Assembly (NCBI GenBank): GCA_029821875.1
Contig: JALGXW010000013.1
Coordinates: 1 to 64,000 of the forward strand
Origin: Candidatus Hebobacterum abditum
GTDB taxonomy: Bacteria > Armatimonadota > Hebobacteria > Hebobacterales > Hebobacteraceae
DNA: 64,000 bases
Direction of reading: 5' to 3'
Shown here in pieces: positions 52,288 to 60,518 of this stretch. Under the pieces are notes generated by a model. It saw only the letters and a program-made list of their open reading frames with translations. It did no database searches and was not told where the DNA came from. The position numbers were made by a program, and so were the translations under genes. Positions within the stretch are counted from its first letter, which is position 1. Every line of letters starts with the position of its first letter.

Positions 52288-54294
52288 ATGCTCGGCGGCT
52301 CGTCGCCAAGCCAGAAACGGGAGTCGCTAACGTCCGTGCCGACGCCCGGCAAGCCAACGTCGAACGACAGCAGGGCCGGGGAGCGCCGTTCCCGCGGCGC
52401 AACGTGGCGGGCCATCGCAATCGCTGTCCTTCTCATGCCCCTCCAATCGTGGTGGATCGTGCAGATGGAGGCCATCCGCTACAACACTTGGCCCACGATG
52501 TATTCTCTGCCGTTGCACACCGTCTTCATCGTACTCCTGCTGGTAGGCATCAATGCACTTGTCAGGCGCCGAGCACCTGGATGGGCCCTGGGCCCCGGTG
52601 AGTTGCTGACGATCTACATCATGCTCGCCATTTCTGGCGTGATCGCTGGGTATGGCCTTATTCAGGCTCTCGTAGGGTGGATTATCGCACCCATCGAACG
52701 AGTGACAGTCGGCTACGACCGGCAACTGCTCTTCAGGGACGTCCTTCCGGCCTGGCTGGTGGTCACGGACGAGCAGACCCTGACTCATTTCTACGATGGC
52801 GAAAGCACTCTCTTTGCTGCGAAGCACCTACTCGACTGGGGAAGGCCTGCCTTGGCATGGAGCGCCTTTATGTTGGCGTTCTTCGGGGCCATGCTGTCCC
52901 TGAACGCGCTGCTGCGCCGCCGCTGGATTGAGGAAGAGCGGCTCACCTTTCCCCTCGTGCAGGTCCCGGTGGCCATGGTGGAGCCATCTGGCGCACTGTT
53001 CCGCAGTCGGCTGGTCTGGGTCGGCTTCGCCATGGCTGTTGTCCTCGGCTCTGTGAACGGTCTTCATACGCTCTTCCCAGCTATACCCAGTCTCCAGCCC
53101 GACCTGAGCTCGCTCAACGAGGACCTGGGACGGCGCTGGGACTGCTTCCTCAAGTCCGAAGGCGCCTTCTGGCCGCCCTACCTATGGGCTGTCGGCGTCG
53201 GCTTTCTTATGCCGGTAGACATCGCATTCTCCTACTGGTTCTTCTTCTGGGCCGTGAAGCTGGAGGAATTGGTGACCGTGCTGTGGGGGTGGGATATTGC
53301 GCCCGACGCTCCGTTCACCCATCAGCAGTCTGCCAGCGCCCTGTTGGCCATTGGGCTCTTCGTCCTGTGGTCGGGAAGGCGTCACTTGGCCAGGGCGCTC
53401 CGGCTGGCGTTCCGTCCCAGCTTGGGCCCGCGCGACGGGGAGGAACCTCTGCGCTACAGGTGGGCTGTTGGTTTGCTCGCGTTGTCTGTTGCTGGCATGG
53501 CTGTGTTCGTAGGACTTGCGGGCGCTCCGGCATGGATCATCTTCGTGTACCTGGGTCTGTATCTAGTCGCCAGCCTCGCGCTGTCGCGGCTTAGGGCGGA
53601 GCTAGGCGCGCCGCAGACGGAGGTCTATGCGGCTGGCCCCCACACGCTTCTCACTCAGCTCGTCACGCCAGCATCGTTCCCATTCCGCGGGCTCGCGATA
53701 TTGACCCTGTTCGGATGGACGTCCAAGGCCTACGGGATGGATGCGACGCCGCTCCAGATGGAGGGCTTCAAGATGGCGCAGGCTGCGCGCGTACGCGTGC
53801 GCGGCCTGGTCGCTGCGATGTTCGTTGCAGTTGTCGCCGGCCTCGTCATCGCCTACGTTGCGCTGCTGACGCCGTTGTACAGCCTGGGGGCAGACAGCGC
53901 CAAGGTCGGCTTCGAGGGTCCCACCCAAGCCTATGCCTCGCTGATCACGTGGACCTCCGGCGTGGCGCCTGCTCCTCTCCAGCGAGGGTCCGCCATGGGC
54001 GTGGCCTTCGTCTTCACGTTCTTCCTGTATGCTATGCGCAGTCGCTTCTTTTGGTGGCCGTTTCATCCGATGGGATATGTCCTGGCGCCGATGTGGTTCA
54101 CACATCATCTCTGGATGTCAGTGTTCGTTGCCTGGACCATCAAAGCACTGATCCTACGGTACGGCGGCTTGCGTGCCTACACCAAGGCACTTCCCTTCTT
54201 CCTGGGCCTCATTCTTGGTGACTGCGTCATTGGCAGCTTGTGGGCGCTTGCCAACCTCATACTCAAGATTCCGACTTACAGCGTTTGGATATAG
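52288..54294 (+). CDS. DUF6785/DUF6784-type multi-pass membrane protein, tandem copy 1
   Basis: The 668-residue protein has about 14 membrane helices. After a polar 38-residue N-terminus comes ATWRAIAIAVLLMPLQSWWI. Shared family segments include GPGELLTIYIMLAISGVI, RRRWIEEERLTFPLVQVPVA and FWWPFHPMGYVLAPMWFTHH. It is closely related to the next gene along its whole length, so the pair arose by tandem duplication. The exact start is uncertain (weak ribosome site). It probably imports the substrate of the upstream GH4/MttB genes. Confidence 0.82.
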   Translation: MLGGSSPSQKRESLTSVPTPGKPTSNDSRAGERRSRGATWRAIAIAVLLMPLQSWWIVQMEAIRYNTWPTMYSLPLHTVFIVLLLVGINALVRRRAPGWALGPGELLTIYIMLAISGVIAGYGLIQALVGWIIAPIERVTVGYDRQLLFRDVLPAWLVVTDEQTLTHFYDGESTLFAAKHLLDWGRPALAWSAFMLAFFGAMLSLNALLRRRWIEEERLTFPLVQVPVAMVEPSGALFRSRLVWVGFAMAVVLGSVNGLHTLFPAIPSLQPDLSSLNEDLGRRWDCFLKSEGAFWPPYLWAVGVGFLMPVDIAFSYWFFFWAVKLEELVTVLWGWDIAPDAPFTHQQSASALLAIGLFVLWSGRRHLARALRLAFRPSLGPRDGEEPLRYRWAVGLLALSVAGMAVFVGLAGAPAWIIFVYLGLYLVASLALSRLRAELGAPQTEVYAAGPHTLLTQLVTPASFPFRGLAILTLFGWTSKAYGMDATPLQMEGFKMAQAARVRVRGLVAAMFVAVVAGLVIAYVALLTPLYSLGADSAKVGFEGPTQAYASLITWTSGVAPAPLQRGSAMGVAFVFTFFLYAMRSRFFWWPFHPMGYVLAPMWFTHHLWMSVFVAWTIKALILRYGGLRAYTKALPFFLGLILGDCVIGSLWALANLILKIPTYSVWI

Positions 54295-54427
54295 CGACAC
54301 TCGACGAGCTCCTAGCGCGAAGCGGGCCGGCCGCTGTTTCCCTCACCGTTGGTCTGAGTGGAGGTGATCGCTTTACGCTCGCCTAAGAGAAGCATCTCCG
54401 TCTTTCGCCGGCCGCGCAGGGCGCCGC

Positions 54428-56428
54428 ATGGCACCAGACGACACTACGCCGACCGATCATAGCGAAGACATGACCTCGGGTGCACAGGGGGGCAGGGATC
54501 CATCAGCGGCCCGCGACCGCGGCCAGGTGGTCACCTGGCGGGCCATCGCGATCGCGCTGCTCATCATGCCGTTTCAGTCAACCTGGATCGTCCACATGGA
54601 GGCCATTCGCAACTACACCTGGCCGAGCATGCTGGCGCTGCCACTCGAGACGGTCTTTGTCCTGCTCCTCCTGACGGCCGCCAGCGCGGCGATCAAGCGC
54701 CGGCGGCCGCGGTGGGCGCTGAGCCAGGGCGAGCTGCTGACGATCTACATCATGCTCGCCATCGGTGGCGTCATCGTCGGCTTCGGGCTGCTCGAGCAGG
54801 TCATATCGTGGGCGATCGCGCCCGTGGGCCGAGCGACCAAGGAGAACCAGTGGGACCAGCTCTTCTGGCAGCACCTTCCGAGCTGGCTGGTGCTCACCAA
54901 TGTGGACAGCCTGGAGGCGCTCTTCCGCGGCGACACGACTCTGCTCACAAGACGGCACGTCGCGAGCTGGATGCCCGTTGTCCTCTCTTGGGGCGGGTTC
55001 TTCCTCGCTTTCTTCGCCGTCATGATGGCCATGAACACTCTTCTGCGGCGGCGCTGGATCGAAGAGGAACGCCTCACCTTCCCGCTGGTCCAGCTCCCGC
55101 TTGCCGTCACGGAGCCGACCGGGCGGATCTTCCGGAATTGGCTCCTCTGGGCCGGGTTCGGGCTGGCCTTTGTGCTTGGCACGCTGAACGGTCTTCACGC
55201 CCTCTTCCCCGCGATGCCGAGCTTTCAGCCCGACCTCGGCAGCCTGAACGCTCACCTCGGCCGGCGCTGGAGCTGCTTCGCAAAGCATGGGGGGCCGTTC
55301 TGGCCCCCCTATCCATGGGCGATCGGCGTGGCCGTGTTCATGCCCCTGGAGGTATCGTTCTCCTACTGGTTCTTCTTCTGGGTGGTCAAGCTCGAAGAGC
55401 TGGCGACCGTGCTCACCGGCTGGGACATCGCGCCCGACGCGCCATTCGTCTACCAGCAATCGGCGGCCGCACTGCTGGCCATCGGCGTCTATATTGTATG
55501 GGCGGCCCGCAAGCATTTTTGGTCGGTAGTCGCCGGCGCGATCCACCCCAGCCGGGACCTCGGCGATCGCCGCGAGCCTATCCCGTACCGCGCGGCCATC
55601 GCTCTGTTCGTCGCCGCGATTGGATTCCTCTGCATCTTCGTCTGGCGGGCGGGCATGCCGGTCTGGCTGGTCCCCATCTTCCTCTCGCTCTACCTGAGCG
55701 CGAGCCTCGCGCTGTCGAGGATCCCCGCCGAGCTGGGCGCGCCGGCTAACGAGATCCACGACGCCGGGCCCCACCAGATCCTCACCCAGATTGCGACGCC
55801 GGCTTCCTTCCCCGTCCGCGGGCTCGTGGCGCTGACACTGCTCGGCTGGACCTCGCGGAGCTATGGCGTCGATCCCACACCTCATCAGATGGGCGGCTTC
55901 AAGATGGCCGAGCGCACGGGCCTCCGCACGCGGGGGCTGGCCGGCGCGATGTTCGTCGCCGCCGTCGCCGGGCTTGTCTACGGCTACTTGGCTCTCCTCC
56001 TGCCGCTCTACCAGCTCGGCGCGGACAGCAGCAAGCTTCACTTCAACACCAGTGGCCAGTACGCGTTCGGCGAGTTGGAGACCTGGCTGACGGGAGTCGC
56101 GCCGGCCACCGGCTACCGGAGCACGGCGATGGGCTTCGGCTTCCTCTTCACCTTGTTCCTCTACGCGATGCGCAGCCGCTTTCTCTGGTGGCCATTCCAC
56201 CCGATGGGGTACCTGATGGCGCCAACCTGGTTCACCCATCACCTCTGGCTGCCGGTCTTCCTCGCCTGGCTCGCGAAGCTGCTGCTGCTGCGGTACGGGG
56301 GCCTGAGGACCTATGCGGCCGCGCTGCCGTTCTTCTTCGGGCTCATCATCGGCGATTGCGTGATCGGAAGTCTGTGGGCCCTGGCAAACCTGGTCTTCGG
56401 CGCACCCACCTTCGCTGTCTGGATGTGA
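54428..56428 (+). CDS. DUF6785/DUF6784-type multi-pass membrane protein, tandem copy 2
   Basis: The 666-residue protein parallels the previous gene: TWRAIAIALLIMPFQSTWIV, LSQGELLTIYIMLAIGGVI, RRRWIEEERLTFPLVQLPLA, FLWWPFHPMGYLMAPTWFTH. It has about 14 membrane helices and a 35-residue polar N-terminus. Retention of both copies suggests two related substrates or a two-subunit arrangement; neither is shown. A short FAD-motif relic follows. Confidence 0.82.
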   Translation: MAPDDTTPTDHSEDMTSGAQGGRDPSAARDRGQVVTWRAIAIALLIMPFQSTWIVHMEAIRNYTWPSMLALPLETVFVLLLLTAASAAIKRRRPRWALSQGELLTIYIMLAIGGVIVGFGLLEQVISWAIAPVGRATKENQWDQLFWQHLPSWLVLTNVDSLEALFRGDTTLLTRRHVASWMPVVLSWGGFFLAFFAVMMAMNTLLRRRWIEEERLTFPLVQLPLAVTEPTGRIFRNWLLWAGFGLAFVLGTLNGLHALFPAMPSFQPDLGSLNAHLGRRWSCFAKHGGPFWPPYPWAIGVAVFMPLEVSFSYWFFFWVVKLEELATVLTGWDIAPDAPFVYQQSAAALLAIGVYIVWAARKHFWSVVAGAIHPSRDLGDRREPIPYRAAIALFVAAIGFLCIFVWRAGMPVWLVPIFLSLYLSASLALSRIPAELGAPANEIHDAGPHQILTQIATPASFPVRGLVALTLLGWTSRSYGVDPTPHQMGGFKMAERTGLRTRGLAGAMFVAAVAGLVYGYLALLLPLYQLGADSSKLHFNTSGQYAFGELETWLTGVAPATGYRSTAMGFGFLFTLFLYAMRSRFLWWPFHPMGYLMAPTWFTHHLWLPVFLAWLAKLLLLRYGGLRTYAAALPFFFGLIIGDCVIGSLWALANLVFGAPTFAVWM

Positions 56429-56436
56429 CCATGAGA

Positions 56437-56552
56437 GGAGTTCGATCAAAGAAGACGTGGTTATCATCGGCGGCGGCAGCTTCCGGCGAACGGCCGCCGC
56501 AGGAGAGTGGCGTAGCACCTTCCGCGTCGCCGAGCGGCCGCGTGCCGCCTAG
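56437..56552 (+). pseudogene. Possible relic of an FAD-dependent oxidoreductase N-terminus
   Basis: After the transporter the frame SSIKEDVVIIGGGSFRRTAA runs to a stop at 56552. DVVIIGGG is the classic opening of FAD-binding oxidoreductases, such as the one at base 1. Only about 38 codons remain, with no start codon, so it is a fragment or coincidence. Confidence 0.35.
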
Positions 56553-59257
56553 ACCCCTAGCCCAAACGCCCTCGCCACGTACACTGCCATCTGATCTCGG
56601 GTGACGACGATTTCGGGGTGGTAGAGGCCGTCGAGGTAGCCGGCCACCACTCCGTTCTCGACACAGTACTCGACGTGGGTGTAGGCCCAGTGATTGGTCG
56701 GCACGTCGGGGAAGTTGCGCGGGTCGGCCGGCACGTAGTCGGCGAGAGCCGCCTCTCCGGTGGGCGCCACCAGGGCGCGGGCGACGTAGACGGCCATCTG
56801 GTCCCGGGTCACTTCATACTCGGGGTGGTAGCTGCCATCGTCGTAGCCGGCGACGACGTTCTGAGACACCGCGTACTCGACGTAGTCGAGCGCCCAATGC
56901 TCGTCGCCAACATCTGGGAAGGTCGGCGTGTCGGTGAAGTCCGGCACGTACTCGTCTCCGCCGGCCAGGGCGCGGGAGATGTAGACGGCCATCTGGGCTC
57001 GATCGACCGGCGCGTCAGGCTGGTAGGAGCCATCCACATAGCCGCTCACGACGCCGGCCTCTACGCACGCTGATATCTCGTCGTATGCCCAATCGTCTGC
57101 TGCGACATCCAGGAAGAACTCGAGAATCAACACAGGCTTCGTCTCGCTGTCGGAGCCATAGGCGTTGCTGGCAGTCAGAGTCACATCGTAGCTACCGGCG
57201 CTCAGATACACATGGGATGCGTGCTGCTCGTCGCTGGTTCCCCCGTCGCCGAAGTCCCACAGCCAACTCGTCGGCTCACTCAGCGAGAGGTCAATGAAGT
57301 TGATCGGATATCCCACACGACCTATAGGAGGGGAGACGCTGAAGGATGCTGTGGGCGGCCTGGGCGGCCCCCCGACTACGACGAGGTGGACCACCTGGTC
57401 ATTGCCCGTGTCAGCCACCCAACAGGACCCATCTGCGGGGTTCACGGCCACGGCCTTGGGCTGATGGAACCCACCTCCCCGCCATAGCTCCGTCCCGTTC
57501 TCTGACAGGTGCACGACCTGGTTGTTGAGAGTATCAGCCACCCAGCAGGTGCCGTCCCCGGCGTCCGCCGATACGGAGTGCGGGAACTTGAATCCTCCTA
57601 CCCTCAAGAGGCCCGCGCCGTTCTCGGCCAGGTGCACCACCTCGTCGTTTAGGCTATCGGCCACCCAACACGAACCATCCGTCGAGTTCACGGACAGCGA
57701 GAGGGGATACGTGAGGCAGGCCTTGCGCCAGAGCTCCGTGCCGTCTGCCGCCAGGTGCACGACCTCGTTGCCTCCGGAGTCAACTACCCAGCAGGATCCA
57801 TCTTGGACGTTCACAGAGACGCACTCGGGCGTGCTGAAGTCCTGTACGAATGTCACCTTCCAGGCTTCCACAATGTGGTGATGATCCACGAGCCAATGAC
57901 GTTCCTCAATGCGCGCCACCCGGCCCCCATACGTGTCGGCAGCCCAGCAGTACCAGCGCACTAGCGTCCCCCCGTACTGGTAAGGGTCGTCCTCGTAGGT
58001 CGGGTTAGGGTCAGCGGAGACGGACCGGGGGTACACGAACTCGTCCGAACTCATGCTGCTGACGTTGGGGACGTCGAACAGCAGGTGCTCCACCTCGTTC
58101 ATCCCGCTGTTGGCAAACCAGCAAGAGCCGTCTGTGGGGTTCACCGAGACCGAGCGGATCTCGCTGCGGCTGTCAGTACGCCAGGCCTTAATCTCGCTGG
58201 TGCCGTCCTCCGCCACCCGCACGACGCGGCTATGCCCGGTGTCAGCAACCCAGCAGGAGCCGTCTTTGGGGTTCACCGAAAGGGCCTCAGGTTGGAGGAA
58301 GCCCCATGGCCTCTCATAGCCATCGACCAGTACAAGGACCGGTTGCTCGTACACCACCGTCTCCTCCAGATGGACGAGGTGGCTGTTACCGGTGTCAGCT
58401 ACCCACAAGGACCCGTCTGTCGGGTTGACCGAGACAGATGACAGCTCGCCGAAGCACCTGCGCAACGCGAGGATCTCCCAGTAGCAGTCTTGCCGGAGGA
58501 GCTGATTGCCCTGTGCATCCAGATGCACTAAGTGGTTGTTCTCCGTGTCAGCCACCCAGCACGAGCCGTCCGTTGGATCGACCGATATGGACTGGGGGCG
58601 GGAGAAGCACGGTCCACACCAGAGCACGCTGCCGTCTTCTGCCAGATGCACGAGGTAGTTGTTGCCGGTGTCGGCCACCCAGCAGGAGCCATCGAGGGGG
58701 TTCGCCGCCACTGATCCCGGTTCATTGAGGCACCTGTCGACCGGAGGTACCACAGCGGGATCGTCGTAGCAGCCGATCCGCAGGAGTTCGGTGCCGTCCG
58801 CCGCCAGGTGCACTACCTGGTCACTCCCGGTGTCAGCCACCCAGCAGGAGCCATCCGTCGGGTTCACGGCGACGGACCGGGGGCGGTCGAAGCCCTCCAG
58901 TCTCACGATTTCCACGCCGTCTGCACCAAGGTGTACTACCTGGTTGTTGCCGGTGTCAGCCACCCAGCAGGTGCCATCGACCGGGTTCGCGGTGACAGAC
59001 TGAGGGCTCCAGAATCCATCAGTCTGACTGAGCACACTGCCGTCCGCGTCCACGTGCATCACACTGGAGCCGGTCGCCGCCCAGCAGGAACCGTCTGAAG
59101 GGCTCGCTGAGACCGACCACGGCCGCCCGAAGGGACTGCGCCAGGCCTCCGCGACCACCTCGGCTCCGGCCAATGGCAGCCAGATAGCCGCCAGATACGC
59201 CAGCATGCTTGCCAGAGTCATCAATGCGCAGCGGTTCGACAGTCTCTTCCCGTTCAT
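56549..59257 (-). CDS. Secreted NHL-like repeat, PKD and SLH protein
   Basis: The product (about 902 residues) starts at ATG 59257 with MNGKRLSNRCALMTLASMLAYLAAIWLPLAGA as signal peptide; the tracked ORF adds 48 unlikely residues. About 13 repeats of the type NPTDGSCWVADTGNNQVVHL follow, likely one or two beta-propellers of NHL type. Next comes a PKD domain (SWLWDFGDGGTSDEQHASHV) and three SLH domains ending VYVARAFGLGV. It should be tethered to the cell surface by the SLH part. The invariant Cys in the repeats is notable for an exported protein. Ligand unknown. Confidence 0.88.
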   Translation of the reverse strand: MNGKRLSNRCALMTLASMLAYLAAIWLPLAGAEVVAEAWRSPFGRPWSVSASPSDGSCWAATGSSVMHVDADGSVLSQTDGFWSPQSVTANPVDGTCWVADTGNNQVVHLGADGVEIVRLEGFDRPRSVAVNPTDGSCWVADTGSDQVVHLAADGTELLRIGCYDDPAVVPPVDRCLNEPGSVAANPLDGSCWVADTGNNYLVHLAEDGSVLWCGPCFSRPQSISVDPTDGSCWVADTENNHLVHLDAQGNQLLRQDCYWEILALRRCFGELSSVSVNPTDGSLWVADTGNSHLVHLEETVVYEQPVLVLVDGYERPWGFLQPEALSVNPKDGSCWVADTGHSRVVRVAEDGTSEIKAWRTDSRSEIRSVSVNPTDGSCWFANSGMNEVEHLLFDVPNVSSMSSDEFVYPRSVSADPNPTYEDDPYQYGGTLVRWYCWAADTYGGRVARIEERHWLVDHHHIVEAWKVTFVQDFSTPECVSVNVQDGSCWVVDSGGNEVVHLAADGTELWRKACLTYPLSLSVNSTDGSCWVADSLNDEVVHLAENGAGLLRVGGFKFPHSVSADAGDGTCWVADTLNNQVVHLSENGTELWRGGGFHQPKAVAVNPADGSCWVADTGNDQVVHLVVVGGPPRPPTASFSVSPPIGRVGYPINFIDLSLSEPTSWLWDFGDGGTSDEQHASHVYLSAGSYDVTLTASNAYGSDSETKPVLILEFFLDVAADDWAYDEISACVEAGVVSGYVDGSYQPDAPVDRAQMAVYISRALAGGDEYVPDFTDTPTFPDVGDEHWALDYVEYAVSQNVVAGYDDGSYHPEYEVTRDQMAVYVARALVAPTGEAALADYVPADPRNFPDVPTNHWAYTHVEYCVENGVVAGYLDGLYHPEIVVTRDQMAVYVARAFGLGV
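56560..57085 (-). repeat. SLH-coding block shared with 24478-25020
   Basis: The DNA is closely similar to the SLH part of the gene at 24475. A more diverged third SLH set is at 63252-63780. Confidence 0.75.
57380..59100 (-). repeat. Tandem NHL-like coding repeats, about 13 units
   Basis: Units of about 36-60 codons carry the core SCWVADTGN. Motifs such as CACCCAGCAGGA on the plus strand recur through the block. Unit spacing is irregular, suggesting insertions within blades. Confidence 0.8.
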
Positions 59258-59428
59258 CTCGCCCTGCCTCTCTCTACCCATGTGACGCCCGCCGACGGCC
59301 CCCTCACGAATACGCCACCGGCCGCCCGAGTTGGCATCGTGACACCCCCGCCCACGGCCCTGCGGGCGGACCGGGGACCACCTCGTGCAGCCACCTCGCA
59401 CACGGTATCCGCCAGCAGGTCAGATAGG

Positions 59429-60421
59429 CTACCGGTCACGGTAGTGATCGTAGACGTACCTGATGATCTCGACAGGTCTATCCAGCTTGTTATGTCGGGT
59501 CAACTCGACGAGATTCCCTTCGGAATCGTAGCGAAAGGTGGTCCTCATGGTCAGGTCGGCGGCGGGGTAGGCCTGGCGCATCTCCGTGATGCTCCCACGT
59601 TCATCGTAGGAGTATGACGAGAGAGAAACGACGCGGCCTTCCCCATTGAACGCAGCCACTTCGGTTGGATTCCCCGCGGCGTTGTAGGCGTAGGTCGTCC
59701 GCGCCAGCACGCGCCCCTCGGCATCAGCCGTGACCTGTTCCGTCGGCCTGCCGCTCGCATCATGGGCCGACACTGTGGTGGACAGAGTGCTCTCCCCGCC
59801 CGGGCCCTGGACGACGGTCCGACTGACGTTGCCATCGGGATCATACTCGAAGGTCACCCCGTTCAGCACATACCCCTCGAACGTCACGGTGCTCACTTTC
59901 ACCGGCCGGCCGCTCGCGTCGCATTCGTACTTGACCGTTGGGCCGCGGGTCCCGTCCTCCCGGTAAGTGATCGCCTCGAAGAGGCGGCCGTCGTCGTCAT
60001 AGTGGAAGGTCATCCTGGCGATGCCGGGCAGCTGCCTCCGGGAGTACACGGCTTCCGCGATGCGTCCGTTCGCGTCATATCTGTATTCCGAGGGGCCCGG
60101 GATCACCCCATCCTGTCCGAGCGCGGTGCGCAGGGTCGCGTTTCCCGTACGGTCGTACTCCATGAACAGGATCTCGGTCCCCTTCCCCTCAGTGCCGTCG
60201 GCGCCAACCGGATAGCGCCAGACAGCCACCGACTTGATGCCGGACTCCCGGATTTGATCTCGGGGCATCGGTGGGGCCAAATCGTGTCGCTGGCGCCCCT
60301 CGAGACCGAGCTGGCCAGGCAGCATCTGTGCCTCAGCAGGCCAAGCAAGGGCAAGTGCCGAGATGATCAGCCACATCCAGGGAACCAGTGTCATTGAACG
60401 CTTCGCTCTCGAAGGGCTCAT
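59429..60421 (-). CDS. Exported YD-repeat (Rhs-like) protein
   Basis: GGAGG lies six bases before ATG 60421, giving about 330 residues; the tracked start is 36 codons upstream. A signal peptide (LVPWMWLIISALALAWPAEA) is followed by about ten YD-type repeats: YRYDANGRIAEA, FHYDDDGRLFEA, FEYDPDGNVSRT, YAYNAAGNPTEV, FRYDSEGNLVEL. The end is IIRYVYDHYRDR. It lacks an Rhs core or toxin tip, so it is a short wall- or periplasm-located YD-repeat protein. It lies between the SLH and peptidase-G2-like genes on the same strand. Confidence 0.8.
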   Translation of the reverse strand: MSPSRAKRSMTLVPWMWLIISALALAWPAEAQMLPGQLGLEGRQRHDLAPPMPRDQIRESGIKSVAVWRYPVGADGTEGKGTEILFMEYDRTGNATLRTALGQDGVIPGPSEYRYDANGRIAEAVYSRRQLPGIARMTFHYDDDGRLFEAITYREDGTRGPTVKYECDASGRPVKVSTVTFEGYVLNGVTFEYDPDGNVSRTVVQGPGGESTLSTTVSAHDASGRPTEQVTADAEGRVLARTTYAYNAAGNPTEVAAFNGEGRVVSLSSYSYDERGSITEMRQAYPAADLTMRTTFRYDSEGNLVELTRHNKLDRPVEIIRYVYDHYRDR

Positions 60422-60518
60422 CCCAATCCTCCACTGGGCGCAGAAGAACGGCGGCGGACAAGGGGAACCGTCCGAGCCCTCCCGCAGTTGCTCCCGCCCT
60501 ACGCGGCTCTCGGGCGCT

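Noticed and set aside
54578-56518. 646-codon minus-strand ORF
   Set aside because: It is antisense to a full-length membrane transporter gene and rich in charged low-complexity residues; a shadow.
57380-59100. CRISPR-like array
   Set aside because: The regular repeats are in frame and encode a beta-propeller-like protein; units are too variable and no cas genes are present.
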